A stretch of DNA of 20,466 nt from NCBI GenBank assembly GCA_937880835.1, contig CALGRN010000219.1, forward strand, positions 1 through 20,466, written 5' to 3'. This DNA comes from an uncultured Prevotella sp. Its GTDB lineage: Bacteria; Bacteroidota; Bacteroidia; Bacteroidales; Bacteroidaceae. Numbering within the stretch: the first letter of the stretch is position 1; the number at the start of each line of letters is the position of its first letter. The notes under the pieces were generated by a model. It worked only from the letters and a program-made list of their open reading frames with translations. It did not search any database and was not told the origin of the DNA. A program made the translations under genes and the position numbers. Shown here piece after piece: positions 7,886-14,909 of this stretch.

Positions 7886-8578
7886 ATGTTTTCATTTTTC
7901 AGCAGAATAATAAACCTCATATCGCCTCGTGGTTGTCTCGTTTGCGGCAACCGACTGGCAGAAAGCGAACATGTTGCCTGCGCGAAATGCAGTTTAAATC
8001 TTCCGAGAACGCATTTCGCATCCGATGCTTATAACAATGAAATGGCGCGGATATTCTGGGGAAGGATGCCGATAGAACGCTGTGCGGCGTTGTATTTTCA
8101 TCGTCCGGGTTCGCAATCGGCTAACATCATATACGACTTGAAATACAATCAGCATCCCCAGACGGGGCAACACATGGGCAGAATGATGGCAGAAGAGTTT
8201 GCAGAAAGAGGTTTCTTCGACGACATAGACGTTATTGTGCCGATACCGTTGACGAAGAAACGACAGCGAAAACGAGGCTACAACCAAAGTCTTTGGATAG
8301 CGCGCGGAGTGAGCGAACAGACAGGTTTGCCGATAGAAGAAGGCATCGTGATAAGACAAACGCACACCGAGAGCCAGACAGACAAGAGCCGCGAGGAGCG
8401 TCAGGAAAACGTTTCAGGAGTCTTCTGCATTAAAGATGCGACGCGGGCGAGCGGAAAACACATTCTTATAATAGATGATGTTGTGACTACGGGTGCAACT
8501 GTCATATCCTGCGGCAACGAGATTTTAAAAGCCGGAAACGTGAAGATAAGCGTCCTTTCGCTTTGTTTCACCAAATGA
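7886..8578 (+). CDS. ComF family phosphoribosyltransferase-like protein
   Basis: 230 residues. An N-terminal zinc-ribbon-like segment (CLVCGNRL...CAKC; Cys17, Cys20, Cys32, Cys35) precedes a type I phosphoribosyltransferase fold with LKYNQHPQTG, DVIVPIPLTKKRQRKRGYNQS (116-134) and the PRPP-binding loop HILIIDDVVTTGAT (192-205). These are the hallmarks of ComF/GntX proteins. In naturally competent bacteria ComF helps bring DNA into the cytoplasm; in other Bacteroidota the role is unclear. It is 78 nt downstream of recX on the same strand and may share the transcript. No clear promoter or strong terminator is visible; a 9-bp inverted repeat with one G-U pair (8589-8597 with 8616-8624) just after the stop is a weak candidate. 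Confidence 0.88.
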   Translation: MFSFFSRIINLISPRGCLVCGNRLAESEHVACAKCSLNLPRTHFASDAYNNEMARIFWGRMPIERCAALYFHRPGSQSANIIYDLKYNQHPQTGQHMGRMMAEEFAERGFFDDIDVIVPIPLTKKRQRKRGYNQSLWIARGVSEQTGLPIEEGIVIRQTHTESQTDKSREERQENVSGVFCIKDATRASGKHILIIDDVVTTGATVISCGNEILKAGNVKISVLSLCFTK

Positions 8579-8926
8579 AGATAATGCGGAATACGCGAGA
8601 AAAGGTATTTATAAACGTGTATTCTACGAATTATAACTGTCTTGTAGTCCCATTAACAGCAAGGCTTTTCTAACCTTAAAGCATCGTACAGTGTAAGTTC
8701 GATTATCTCACTTCAATACTGCTGAAAACAACAAGAATAAAAATCGTTTTTCAAAAGTTATCCTTTTGGAATGCAAAAGGATAACTTTCACCACTCAAAA
8801 CAATAACTTTTGGAAGGTAAAAGGATTGCTTTTGAAATGCAACTTTCAATGCGTTGATATTCAGCTTTTTACATATCGCTCTGAAAATCCTAATAAAATA
8901 GGATTTCAACAGTTGTTATTTTTACG
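8579..8926. other. Spacer between comF and hemN, containing array B
   Basis: No gene is visible. The spacer holds a weak inverted repeat after comF (8589-8624), repeat array B with its tail (8752-8863), and then the hemN promoter. The rest is AT-rich and unremarkable. Confidence 0.6.
8752..8834. repeat. Array B: 22-nt-periodic quasi-palindromic repeat, 4 units plus tail
   Basis: Unit starts at 8752, 8774, 8796 and 8818 are exactly 22 nt apart. Units are CAAAAGTTATCCTTTTG, CAAAAGGATAACTTTCA, CAAAACAATAACTTTTG and TAAAAGGATTGCTTTTG. Units 1 and 2 form a perfect hairpin of at least 15 bp with the 5-nt loop GAATG (8752-8789). A 24-nt tail ending TTGATATTCA (8840-8863) starts exactly at the next 22-nt step. 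Confidence 0.9.
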
Positions 8927-8934
8927 TATCTTTG
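8927..8934 (+). promoter_or_regulatory. -7 box of the hemN-hemG promoter
   Basis: TATCTTTG matches TAnnTTTG. A near-match TTTC (8904-8907) lies 19 nt upstream in the -33 position. This gives a leader of about 100 nt before hemN, containing a short hairpin (GGCGC/GCGCC, 8995-9014) and an 11-codon frame (8993-9028, MARCLLRLMCI). Confidence 0.55.
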
Positions 8935-9044
8935 CAGCGTTTTAACGTACAGAAACATTACAGGCAATGCTCTCGGGCATACCTCTATTTTAATGGCGCG
9001 ATGCTTGTTGCGCCTTATGTGTATATGAACAATAACGCTTTGGA

Positions 9045-10412
9045 ATGAACGACAAGATATTAGAGAAATACAACAGACCCGTGCCAAGATACACGAGTTA
9101 TCCTCCGGCAAACTTTTTTCACTCGCTTTCTGGTGAAGAATATATTTCAGCCATCGTGAAATCGAACAACGCACGCAACAACAACGTATCGTTCTATCTG
9201 CATATTCCGTTCTGCAAACATTTGTGTCATTACTGCGGTTGCAATTCTTATCCGATGATGAAAGACGGTTATGTGGAGCGTTATACAGATGCCTTGCACC
9301 GCGAGATAGACCTTATCGCGCCGTATCTGAACACGTCTGAAAGGCGAATATCGCAAATACACTACGGCGGCGGAAGCCCTACGGTGCTGCCGGTAAGCGC
9401 GATAAAGGAGCTTAACGAACATCTGCTGTCGCTCATGCCGACAACTGACAATCCCGAAATTGCAATAGAATGTCATCCTGGATATATGACTCCTGACGAC
9501 TGGAAAGCTCTTGCCGAGTGCGGATTTACAAGGTTCAGCATCGGCATACAAGACTTTCAGGAGCGTGTTCTCAATGCTGTCAACCGCCGTCCGTCGCTTA
9601 TTCCTGTCGAAGAAATAGTGCAGATACTGCGCGCGGAAGGCAAAAAGATAAACATGGACTTGCTGTTCGGACTCCCTTATCAAACGCCCGATACGTTCGG
9701 AGAAACTGTTCTGAGGGCTGTCGGTATGCGTCCCGACCGCATTGTCACGTTCAGTTACGGGCACGTTCCTTGGGTTCATAAACGCCAGATGATACTTGAA
9801 AAGATGGGACTTCCCGCAGATGACGTAAAGCAAGAGATGTATCAGAGAGCTTACGGAATACTTCACGATGCAGGATATCGCAGCATCGGAATGGATCATT
9901 TTGTACTTCCGGATGATGATTTGAGCATTGCGCTCGACACAAGACGCCTTCATCGCAACTTTCAAGGATACTGTACGAGGCTGACAACAGGACAAGTGTA
10001 CGCTTTCGGGGTAACAGGCATAAGCCAATTAGATACAGCTTACGCTCAAAACGGAAAGGACATAAGAGAATATATTGATACTGTCAATGCGGGAAAACTC
10101 TATATCGAACGCGGATATAAGCTGTCTGACGACGAACGGATAACGCGGGAGGTAATCGAAACAATGATGTGCAACTATCGTGTTGAATGGAATGACATTG
10201 CCGAACGCATGTCGCTGACAACGGAAAGAGTGAAATCGGCACTTAACTATGATGCCGTCAGGCTGCAAGAGATGGCAGGAGACGGAATAATAGAACTCAC
10301 AGAGGATGGTATAAGCATGACAGGGGAAGGCTCACCTTTCGTAAGAAATGTTGTTGCTTCGTTGGATAAGCTGATGATAAACACTAAAAGAAAATTCTCT
10401 AAACCAATATAA
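9045..10412 (+). CDS. hemN: Oxygen-independent coproporphyrinogen III oxidase (radical SAM)
   Basis: 455 residues, close to the 457 of E. coli HemN. It converts coproporphyrinogen III to protoporphyrinogen IX without oxygen, using S-adenosylmethionine and a 4Fe-4S cluster. The cluster motif FCKHLCHYCGCN gives Cys57, Cys61, Cys64 plus Cys66, the HemN-type CX3CX2CXC, preceded by Tyr51 in SFYLHIPFC. The SAM-binding glycine motif is YGGGSPT (107-113). The N-terminal YNRPVPRYTSYPPA and the C-terminal winged-helix region (EWNDIAERM onward) are both typical of true HemN rather than HemW. hemG follows 4 nt after the stop, and the two catalyse consecutive late heme steps. It has its own promoter after array B. 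Confidence 0.95.
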   Translation: MNDKILEKYNRPVPRYTSYPPANFFHSLSGEEYISAIVKSNNARNNNVSFYLHIPFCKHLCHYCGCNSYPMMKDGYVERYTDALHREIDLIAPYLNTSERRISQIHYGGGSPTVLPVSAIKELNEHLLSLMPTTDNPEIAIECHPGYMTPDDWKALAECGFTRFSIGIQDFQERVLNAVNRRPSLIPVEEIVQILRAEGKKINMDLLFGLPYQTPDTFGETVLRAVGMRPDRIVTFSYGHVPWVHKRQMILEKMGLPADDVKQEMYQRAYGILHDAGYRSIGMDHFVLPDDDLSIALDTRRLHRNFQGYCTRLTTGQVYAFGVTGISQLDTAYAQNGKDIREYIDTVNAGKLYIERGYKLSDDERITREVIETMMCNYRVEWNDIAERMSLTTERVKSALNYDAVRLQEMAGDGIIELTEDGISMTGEGSPFVRNVVASLDKLMINTKRKFSKPI

Positions 10413-10416
10413 TGAA

Positions 10417-11805
10417 ATGAACTTAAATAACGACAGGACAAGGGATGTTGTTGTAATAGGAGCAGGATTGACCGGACTGACAACGGCATTTTATCTGAAA
10501 AAAAACGGATTTGACGTTGAAATAGTGGAGCGTGAAAACCGTATCGGAGGACAGATACGCACATACAGAAGCGGAAAATACATCTTCGAGAGCGGTCCGA
10601 ACACAGGTGTCGTGTCGTATCCGGAAGTGGCTGAGCTGTTTGAAAACCTTAAAGAGCACTGCGAAATGCAAACTGCCCGCGAGTCGGCAAAATGCAGACT
10701 GATATGGAAAGGAAAGCGGTTTTATCCTCTTCCGCATGGAATGAAAAGCGGATTGCTTACTCCTTTGTTCACCGTTTACGACAAATTGCGCATCGTTTTT
10801 GAACCTTTCAGAGCCAAAGGGACAGATATTGACGAGTCGGTGGGTGCACTTACTGTCAGAAGATTAGGCAAATCGTATCTCAAATACGCTGTAGATCCGT
10901 TCATTTCGGGTATATATGCCGGCGATCCGATGCGTCTTACGACTCGGTTTGCATTGCCTAAGCTGTACAATTTGGAACAAAACTACGGCAGTTTCATACG
11001 CGGAGCGATTGCAAAGGCGAAAGAACCGAAGACCGACCGCGACCGTCTTGCCACCAAAAAGGTGTTCTCCGTATGCGGCGGATTAGAGAATCTGACCTAT
11101 GCTTTGGGCAAATCGATCGGTTCTGATAATATCTCCACAGGGGCGAAAGCAACCGTTATAAGTCCCGACAATGAGAAATGGCAAGTGAGATATACCGACA
11201 TTGAAGGCACGCAGCACACCATAAACTGCTCGAAAGTGATAACGACGTGCGGTGCATACTCGCTTCCCGAACTGCTGCCGTTCATAGATAATAACCTCAT
11301 TGAAGCCATAAGCTGTCTGCATTATGCTCCTATCGTGCAGGTTGGTGTATGTATCGGCAACACAAGGGGAATGAAACATGATGCGTTCGGAGCATTAGTT
11401 CCGTCTTGCGAGCATCAAAACGTGCTCGGAATACTCTTTCCTTCGTCGTGTTTCGACGGCAGAGCACCACACGAAGGAGCTGTTTTCTCTTTCTTCATGG
11501 GTGGAATAAGGCATCCGGAGTATATAGGAAAAAGCGACGAAGAACTTAAAAGCATCGTTGGCGACGCTCTTCACAGGATGCTGAAAATGCCGAAAGACTG
11601 CCCGATAGATGAGATAAAGATATTCCGACATTCTCATGCCATACCTCAATATGAGAGCAACAGCGCACAGAGATATGCCGCAATAGAAGAGATTGAGAAC
11701 AGATATAAAGGGTTGATACTTGCAGGAAACATCAAGGGAGGTATAGGAATGGCTGACAGGATAAGGCAGGGAACGGAACTTGCCGCATCTTTCGGACATT
11801 CGTAA
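10417..11805 (+). CDS. hemG: Protoporphyrinogen oxidase (FAD-dependent, HemY/PPOX type)
   Basis: 462 residues. It oxidises protoporphyrinogen IX to protoporphyrin IX, the step after HemN. The N-terminus carries the dinucleotide-binding motif VVVIGAGLTGLTTAFYL (11-27) and ERENRIGGQIRTY, the FAD signature of the amine-oxidase/PPOX family. DPFISGIYAGDPMRLTTRFALPKLYNLE is a PPOX family segment, and the C-terminus has the second FAD motif (LILAGNIKGGIGMADRI). The start at 10417 follows the hemN stop by 4 nt; an ATG at 10412 is out of frame and ends after two codons. Likely translationally coupled to hemN. The enzyme family normally uses oxygen as electron acceptor, so in an anaerobe the acceptor is uncertain. 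No clear terminator precedes array C. Confidence 0.94.
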   Translation: MNLNNDRTRDVVVIGAGLTGLTTAFYLKKNGFDVEIVERENRIGGQIRTYRSGKYIFESGPNTGVVSYPEVAELFENLKEHCEMQTARESAKCRLIWKGKRFYPLPHGMKSGLLTPLFTVYDKLRIVFEPFRAKGTDIDESVGALTVRRLGKSYLKYAVDPFISGIYAGDPMRLTTRFALPKLYNLEQNYGSFIRGAIAKAKEPKTDRDRLATKKVFSVCGGLENLTYALGKSIGSDNISTGAKATVISPDNEKWQVRYTDIEGTQHTINCSKVITTCGAYSLPELLPFIDNNLIEAISCLHYAPIVQVGVCIGNTRGMKHDAFGALVPSCEHQNVLGILFPSSCFDGRAPHEGAVFSFFMGGIRHPEYIGKSDEELKSIVGDALHRMLKMPKDCPIDEIKIFRHSHAIPQYESNSAQRYAAIEEIENRYKGLILAGNIKGGIGMADRIRQGTELAASFGHS

Positions 11806-11888
11806 ATATTCAATCGAAAAACCGCTTCTTATTGGAACGGATGAAAGAATTCTGCATCGTGCGATACGAAGGAATTATTAATGAATTT

Positions 11889-11971
11889 CAAAAGTTATCC
11901 TTTTGCATTGTAAAACAATAGCTTTTACAATGCAAAAGGATAACTTTCGTAGTGCAAAACAAATGCTTTTG
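11889..11971. repeat. Array C: 22-nt-periodic quasi-palindromic repeat, 4 units, 25-bp hairpin
   Basis: Unit starts at 11889, 11911, 11933 and 11955 are exactly 22 nt apart. Units are CAAAAGTTATCCTTTTG, TAAAACAATAGCTTTTA, CAAAAGGATAACTTTCG and CAAAACAAATGCTTTTG. Because spacers 1 and 2 are also complementary (CATTG and CAATG), 11891-11915 and 11923-11947 form a perfect 25-bp stem with a 7-nt loop. A tail ending CTGATATCCA follows at 11977-12000. The array lies between the convergent ends of hemG and the M3 peptidase gene. Confidence 0.92.
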
Positions 11972-12008
11972 AATTGCTGTTCGTAAATAGCTGATATCCA
12001 ACATAAAT

Positions 12009-12050
12009 GTCAACAGGTAAAGAAAGCGTTGTCTCTCTTTACCTGTTGAC
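12009..12050 (-). terminator. Hairpin 3' of the M3 peptidase, possibly bidirectional terminator
   Basis: A perfect 15-bp stem (12009-12023 with 12036-12050, core CAACAGGTAAAG) has a 12-nt loop and begins 7 nt after the M3 peptidase stop codon. The following tract on the minus strand is only moderately T-rich (ATTTATGTT), so termination is likely but not certain. It could also serve readthrough from hemG. Confidence 0.55.
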
Positions 12051-12057
12051 GTGTTTA

Positions 12058-14199
12058 TTAAAGACCTCTCGACTTCAACAGCGGTTCTGCATCGGGAGTT
12101 TTCAATCCCGTGAAGTCAGTAAATATATCCATTAAGTCTTTCGTATTGCCTTTGCTTAGAATCTTATCGCGGAACGCTTGTCCCACTTCGGGCTTCAAAG
12201 CACCGTGACTTTCGAAGTAATCGGCAATGTTAACAGCCAGCACTTCGCTCCAAAGATAGCTGTAATAGCCTGCTGCATAGCCTCCTCCCCAAACGTGATT
12301 GAAATACGAAGTGGAATATCTCGGCGGTATCTGAGCATTGAGAAGACCGATTGATTTCAATGCGGATGTCTGGAAATCGTTTGCCTTTTCGGCTGTCGGA
12401 ATTTCATTTGAAGCAAGGCAATGCCATGCTAAATCGGTGCAGGTTGCTGCAAGATTTTCTCCAAGAGAATATGCAGAATGGAAGTTTATGGATGCAAGCA
12501 TCTTCTCTTTCAGTTCTTCCGGCATCGGCATATTTGTCTCGCTGTGCTTCGCAAAGTTGCTGAACACCTCCGGAATGGTTGCAAACGACTCGTTGAACTG
12601 CGACGGCATCTCTACGAAATCACGCGCAACGGCTGTTCCGCTCAATGTATTGTAATAGCAGTCGGATAACATTCCGTGCAGCGCATGACCGAATTCGTGG
12701 AACATTGTGGTAACTTCGTCCCATGTAAGCAATGTCGGTTGTCCTTCGGGAGCTTTCGCATAGTTGCACACATTATATATGATAGGAATCTGATTGCGCA
12801 TCTTGCTTTGTTTTGCAAAAGCATCCATCCACGCTCCTCCGCGCTTTGTGGGACGTCTGAAAAAGTCGTCATAGAACAAAGCTATTACTTTTCCGTCTCT
12901 GTCTATCACATCATACACGTTCATGTCTTTATGATACACCGGCAAGTCGGTGCGCTTCTTGAATGTCAGTCCGTAGGCTTTGTTGGCAGCAAAGAACACT
13001 CCGTTGACAAGCACACTGTCGATATTGAAATACGGTTTCACGTCATCATCGGAGAAATTGAACTTCTCTTTCTTCATCTTTGCAGAGAAATAGAAGCGGT
13101 CGTAAGGTTGAAGACGGAAGTCATCACCCATTGTTTTGCGGGCATAATCTTCTATTTCTTTTGTTTCCTGTTCTGCTTTCGGGGTGTAAGCCTTAATGAG
13201 TTGTTTCAGAAAAGCGTATGCATTGTCTGTATTCTTTGCCATTGTGTTGTCCAAAGAGTATGACGCAAAATTCTTATATCCCATTATCTCGGCTTTCTCG
13301 GCACGCAGTTTGGCAATCTCAACGATGAGGGGAAACGTGTTATATTCGTTTGTTCCGTCGGTTCGATGTATTGATGCGTTATAGACTTTCTCACGAAGTG
13401 AGCGATTGTCGAGGCTTGCAAGGATGGGCTGTTGCGTTGTATTTGTTATCACGATGCAATACGGTGCTTTTCCGCCAAGACTCTCTGCGTCTTTCTTACA
13501 CTGCGCAATGTCGGACGCATTCAATCCTGCAAGCTCGCTTTCGTTATCAACCCATACCGTAGAAGCATTGGCTGCTTTCGGCAACATGTTTCCGAAATCG
13601 TTCTGCAAGGCTGCAATCCGCTTGTTGATTTGTTCCATACGAGCTTTCTTTTCCTTAGATAACAGCGCGCCGGAACGTACAAACGACTTGTAAATCTCTT
13701 CCAACAGCTTCTTATCTTCGCCTTTCAGACTGTTGTATTCGTGGTCATATACATACTTGATACGGTCAAACAACTTCTGATTGAACATTATTTCGTTCTC
13801 AAAGTCGGTAAGCATCGGTATTGCTTCGCTCTCCGCTTTCTCAAGCTCTTCGTTCTTATCGGCGTTAGTCAATGCAAAGAATATGTTGCTGACACGGCTC
13901 AACAGCAGTCCGCTTTTCTCGTAAGCTAATATCGTATTGGCAAAAGTAGGCTTTTGCTTGTTGCTCACTATGCTCATTATTTCAGCTCTCTGCTGATTTA
14001 TTCCCTCTTTTATAGCCGGGAGATAATCGCTGTTTTTGATTTTTGAAAAGTATGGCGCGCCATATTGAAGTGTGCTTTTCGTCATCAGAGGATTTGTTAC
14101 TGAGTGTTTCACTTTCTTTTTGTTATTCGCTGTGGATGTAACGGCAATCATTGCCAAACATATAAGTCCCACTGCCGAAACTGTTTTTCTTAAATTCAT
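12058..14199 (-). CDS. Exported M3 family peptidyl-dipeptidase (Dcp type)
   Basis: 713 residues from the ATG at 14199. The N-terminus MNLRKTVSAVGLICLAMIA followed by VTSTANNKKK is a signal peptide, unlike the cytoplasmic E. coli Dcp. An in-frame ATG ten codons earlier would put a hydrophilic stretch before the signal and is disfavoured. The zinc site is FHEFGHALHG (His501, Glu502, His505), and Glu530 in VARDFVEMPSQFNE is the third ligand at the M3 spacing of 25 residues after His505. FFRRPTKRGGAWMDAF and the C-terminal YFNHVWGGGYAAGYYSYLWSE region are Dcp/oligopeptidase hallmarks. Expected role: releasing dipeptides from the C-termini of peptides in the periplasm. Convergent with hemG and divergent from the SpmA-SpmB gene across a 710-nt spacer. 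Confidence 0.93.
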   Translation of the reverse strand: MNLRKTVSAVGLICLAMIAVTSTANNKKKVKHSVTNPLMTKSTLQYGAPYFSKIKNSDYLPAIKEGINQQRAEIMSIVSNKQKPTFANTILAYEKSGLLLSRVSNIFFALTNADKNEELEKAESEAIPMLTDFENEIMFNQKLFDRIKYVYDHEYNSLKGEDKKLLEEIYKSFVRSGALLSKEKKARMEQINKRIAALQNDFGNMLPKAANASTVWVDNESELAGLNASDIAQCKKDAESLGGKAPYCIVITNTTQQPILASLDNRSLREKVYNASIHRTDGTNEYNTFPLIVEIAKLRAEKAEIMGYKNFASYSLDNTMAKNTDNAYAFLKQLIKAYTPKAEQETKEIEDYARKTMGDDFRLQPYDRFYFSAKMKKEKFNFSDDDVKPYFNIDSVLVNGVFFAANKAYGLTFKKRTDLPVYHKDMNVYDVIDRDGKVIALFYDDFFRRPTKRGGAWMDAFAKQSKMRNQIPIIYNVCNYAKAPEGQPTLLTWDEVTTMFHEFGHALHGMLSDCYYNTLSGTAVARDFVEMPSQFNESFATIPEVFSNFAKHSETNMPMPEELKEKMLASINFHSAYSLGENLAATCTDLAWHCLASNEIPTAEKANDFQTSALKSIGLLNAQIPPRYSTSYFNHVWGGGYAAGYYSYLWSEVLAVNIADYFESHGALKPEVGQAFRDKILSKGNTKDLMDIFTDFTGLKTPDAEPLLKSRGL

Positions 14200-14280
14200 A
14201 TAAATAATTTTTTGTTTTGATATCAGCATTCAATTTCAAGCAATATGCATGCATGCCTCGATTAAAATCGAGCATTTCGG

Positions 14281-14288
14281 CAAATATA
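14281..14288 (-). promoter_or_regulatory. -7 box of the M3 peptidase promoter
   Basis: On the minus strand this reads TATATTTG, matching TAnnTTTG, 81 nt before the ATG at 14199. A TTTG (14313-14316) lies 24 nt upstream, slightly too far for a good -33 element. Confidence 0.45.
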
Positions 14289-14504
14289 AGCATAATATGT
14301 CAGAAACATAACCAAAAATAATCTTTTTTCTTTTTTTATATATTTAATTCAGAATTTTTGGCTATTTCATGACGTTTATATGTCGGCAGTTATTTGTTTG
14401 CAGTTTGTCGGAAAGCACTGTATAACACTTCTACATACATATTTTACATCAATGAAATCCTACTTGTTATTATATTGAAAACCAATATATAAAAAAATGC
14501 ACTG

Positions 14505-14565
14505 CAAAAGCTATCCTTTTGCACGCTGAAAGTTATCCTTTTGGAGTGCAAAAGGATAACTTTTG
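14505..14565. repeat. Array D: 22-nt-periodic quasi-palindromic repeat, 3 units plus tail
   Basis: Unit starts at 14505, 14527 and 14549 are exactly 22 nt apart. Units are CAAAAGCTATCCTTTTG, TGAAAGTTATCCTTTTG and CAAAAGGATAACTTTTG. Units 2 and 3 form a perfect 15-bp hairpin with loop GAGTG (14529-14563). A 24-nt tail ending TTGATTTTCA (14571-14594) begins at the next 22-nt step and matches the tail of array B at 17 of 24 positions by eye. This is the only array in a divergent spacer, so it cannot act as a 3'-end element for either neighbour. Confidence 0.9.
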
Positions 14566-14870
14566 AGACGCAGTTTGCAACGTCTTGATTTTCAATACTG
14601 TACGATGTGCGGTTCAGGAGTGATTACGGTTCTTGTAGAATGGTAATGAAATTCGCTCCGGAATATTGCAGACGGATGACTGCCTGCATATGATGACGCT
14701 CCGCATTTCATATATCCATGACGCCGAGACTGCGACATCTACAGATATTCTGAAATGATTTTTACGGAATAAAACACGACTTCTTAGCCGTCATACATGC
14801 CCGTATTGTCGTTGATAAGATATTATTTCTCTCAATATCAACATTTTAAAACATAAAAACAATGTAAGAT

Positions 14871-14901
14871 TTTGGAGAAAGGAATAAATGTTTTAACTTT
14901 G
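14871..14901 (+). promoter_or_regulatory. Promoter of the SpmA-SpmB gene (TTTG, 19-nt gap, TAACTTTG)
   Basis: TTTG (14871-14874) and TAACTTTG (14894-14901) are 19 nt apart, a close match to the two-element Bacteroides-type promoter. The start codon begins 8 nt after the -7 box, so the leader is nearly absent. Confidence 0.7.
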
Positions 14902-14909
14902 CAACGGTT

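Larger units (their letters stand above)
14200..14909. other. Long divergent spacer with two promoters and array D
   Basis: From left to right it holds: the M3 peptidase leader with a 7-bp hairpin (CTCGATT/AATCGAG, 14257-14272) close to the predicted transcription start; the M3 -7 box; an AT-rich stretch; array D with tail; a stretch of visibly higher GC (about 14595-14760) with no convincing gene; and the promoter of the SpmA-SpmB gene. Nothing recognisable is encoded in the GC-richer part. Confidence 0.6.

Noticed and set aside
7333..7950. 205-codon minus-strand open frame across recX and the start of comF
   Set aside because: Antisense to clearly conserved RecX and ComF coding sequence; no family resemblance.
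9147..10028. 293-codon minus-strand open frame inside hemN
   Set aside because: Antisense shadow of a strongly conserved radical-SAM gene.
11889..11971. Regular repeats read as a CRISPR array
   Set aside because: Spacers are only 5 nt, units vary and alternate orientation, and no cas gene is present.
12676..13263. 195-codon plus-strand open frame inside the M3 peptidase gene
   Set aside because: Antisense to the zinc-binding half of a well-conserved peptidase; hydrophobic by codon mirroring.
14592..14738. 48-codon minus-strand open frame in the divergent spacer
   Set aside because: No promoter, no recognisable motif, composition looks random; its end overlaps the tail of array D.
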